Of a stretch of 5,894 bases of DNA, positions 4,849-5,894 are shown piece after piece. Source of the stretch: UBA4717 sp002404395 (lineage in GTDB: Bacteria; Bacillota; Clostridia; Oscillospirales; CAG-272); contig CALFNW010000016.1 in the NCBI GenBank assembly GCA_937902275.1, forward strand, positions 1 through 5,894, written 5' to 3'. Position 1 is the first letter of the stretch, and the number at the start of each line of letters is the position of its first letter. Position numbers and translations under genes: made by a program. The notes under the pieces are model-generated. The model was not told the origin of the DNA. It did not search any database and saw only the letters and a program-made list of their open reading frames with translations.

Positions 4849-5894
4849 ATGAAAATGAATCAAATTTCAAGATCATTGCGAGTCTGCGCGCTCGCTCTCG
4901 CCCTCTTGCTTTGCCTCGCGCTCCCCGCGCAGGCGCTTGAGCTTACCCGAGGTGAAGCCGCAGAGATCATCGCCTCCGCCGCCGACGACTATAACCCCGG
5001 CGTCACCGCTTCCGACCTGATAAAAGGTCACTCCGACGGCAGCCTTGAGCTTGACGCAAAGCTTACCCGCGCCCAGCTCTTTGTCATGCTTGAACGCGCC
5101 TTCGGCGGCTTCGACGCCCCGACCGGCGAAAACCTCCGCATGGCTATCCCCGTTGACAACGTCACAAACCTCCCCGAGTGGGCAAAGCTCCAAGCTCCGA
5201 CCCTGCTTTCTACAGGCATCGTGAACGGCGACGCCGGGAAAACCATCACCGACGCCGAGCTTGAAAAAATGCTCGCGCGCGTCTACGCCTATAAAGGCAC
5301 CAACCTCAAGGACGATTTCTATGCCGCAGTTAATAAAAGCTGGCTCGATTCCTCGGATGTCCCCGCCGGACTTTCGGTGAACGGCGCGCTCTACGGACTT
5401 GCGCTCGACGTGAACGATCGCGTCGCTTCGCTTATCACCGATATCGCCGGCTCCGAGCAGACCCCCGGAACCGCTCAGGCGAAGATCAAAGCCCTCTATA
5501 ACGCCGTCCTCGACACCTATAAGACCAATGACGGCGTCGCACCTATCTCAAAATACCTCGACGCAATCGACTCCGCCGAGTCGGTCGCCGAGCTGATCGA
5601 CGCCGATATCCTCATGCAGAACGAGCTTTGCACCTCGACCCTGCTCGGCTTCGGTATCACCTCCGACTTCTCCGACTCCGATAAAAAGATGATCGCTTTT
5701 TCGGCGTTCTCCCCCATCCTCGATAAGACTTTCTATTTGAGCGGCACCGACGCCCAGAAAGCCGCATACGTTGACTTCTATACCCGTATGCTTACCCTCG
5801 CCGGCGAGTCTGACGAGCGCGCCCTTGCCGACACCGCCCTCGCTTATGAAGCCGAAAAGGTCATCGCCGCCGCTTCGTATGATATGCAGGAGTA
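4849..5894 (+). CDS. Exported M13-family metallopeptidase with S-layer-homology repeats (5' part)
   Basis: The frame stays open from ATG 4849 to the window edge (348 codons), so the gene is cut off. Residues 1-29 form a signal peptide (basic start, hydrophobic ALALALLLCLAL core, cleavage likely after AQA). Residues about 31-88 and 100-148 resemble S-layer-homology repeats (TRGEAAEIIASA, IKGHSDGSLELDAKLTRAQLFVML, STGIVNGD), which attach proteins to the cell wall. From about residue 153, LKDDFYAAVNKSWLDSSDVPAG is the opening of the M13 (neprilysin/PepO) N-terminal domain. The zinc site HExxH and the NAYY motif lie near the C-terminus in this family and would be beyond the window. The protein probably digests peptides at the cell surface. 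Start choice: AAAGG (4841-4845) is only three bases from ATG 4849 but nine from the in-frame ATG 4855, so 4855 is a fair alternative. Codon use is strongly C-ending. Confidence 0.85.
   Translation, partial: MKMNQISRSLRVCALALALLLCLALPAQALELTRGEAAEIIASAADDYNPGVTASDLIKGHSDGSLELDAKLTRAQLFVMLERAFGGFDAPTGENLRMAIPVDNVTNLPEWAKLQAPTLLSTGIVNGDAGKTITDAELEKMLARVYAYKGTNLKDDFYAAVNKSWLDSSDVPAGLSVNGALYGLALDVNDRVASLITDIAGSEQTPGTAQAKIKALYNAVLDTYKTNDGVAPISKYLDAIDSAESVAELIDADILMQNELCTSTLLGFGITSDFSDSDKKMIAFSAFSPILDKTFYLSGTDAQKAAYVDFYTRMLTLAGESDERALADTALAYEAEKVIAAASYDMQE

Noticed and set aside
4849..4935. Lipoprotein signal in the peptidase (Cys22 in the hydrophobic core)
   Set aside because: The residues before the cysteine (LLL) do not fit a lipobox, and a better signal peptidase I site (AQA) follows.
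4873..5249. Minus-strand frames opposite the SLH-M13 gene
   Set aside because: They are antisense to an open frame with a signal peptide, SLH-like repeats and M13 start motif, and they show no domain.

Overview
The window looks like chromosomal DNA from an anaerobic, Gram-positive-type gut bacterium of the Clostridia (Oscillospirales/Ruminococcaceae-like). This is inferred from three things: a PduL-type phosphotransacylase next to a NifU-like scaffold and a GGGtGRT-family protein, an exported M13 metallopeptidase with S-layer-homology repeats, and AGGAGG-type ribosome binding sites with sigma-A-like promoters. No rRNA or tRNA gene was seen. The taxonomic call is moderate and rests on gene content only.

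Layout. (1) Positions 1-240 are non-coding and packed with six short perfect hairpins. The last one (206-234) is a good intrinsic terminator for the minus-strand operon that follows. (2) Positions 267-2636 are a minus-strand operon, transcribed pduL, then a NifU-like iron-sulfur scaffold protein, then a GGGtGRT protein. Gaps are 36 and 21 nt, each gene has a clear Shine-Dalgarno sequence, and an extended -10 promoter is predicted at 2703-2731. (3) Positions 2836-4754 form an accessory-looking block on the plus strand. It holds an N-terminally truncated RelE/ParE-type toxin remnant with a near-consensus promoter inside its 5' part, a small antitoxin-like gene and a strong terminator. Next come a tandem array of 63-64 bp repeats (about 4 full copies plus partial ends), a perfect consensus promoter, a hairpin, a 52-bp imperfect palindrome with helically spaced 8-mer boxes, and one gene with a phage replisome-organizer N-terminal domain. 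(4) From 4691 to the right edge there is a promoter, a 14-bp tandem repeat in the leader, and the 5' part of a secreted SLH-M13 peptidase gene that continues beyond the window.

How it fits together. The left operon combines acyl-CoA/acyl-phosphate exchange with two proteins linked to iron-sulfur chemistry, one of unknown function. The middle block is the most unusual part. A single replication-initiator-like gene sits alone, without helicase loader, integrase or structural phage genes, and is preceded by dense repeats and palindromes that resemble iterons or operators. The 8-mer CACGGTAC occurs upstream of the toxin remnant, in the repeat array, and just after the replisome-organizer gene, which suggests one repeat family seeded this whole block. 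Whether it is a domesticated replicon relic or a small self-regulated element cannot be decided from the sequence alone.
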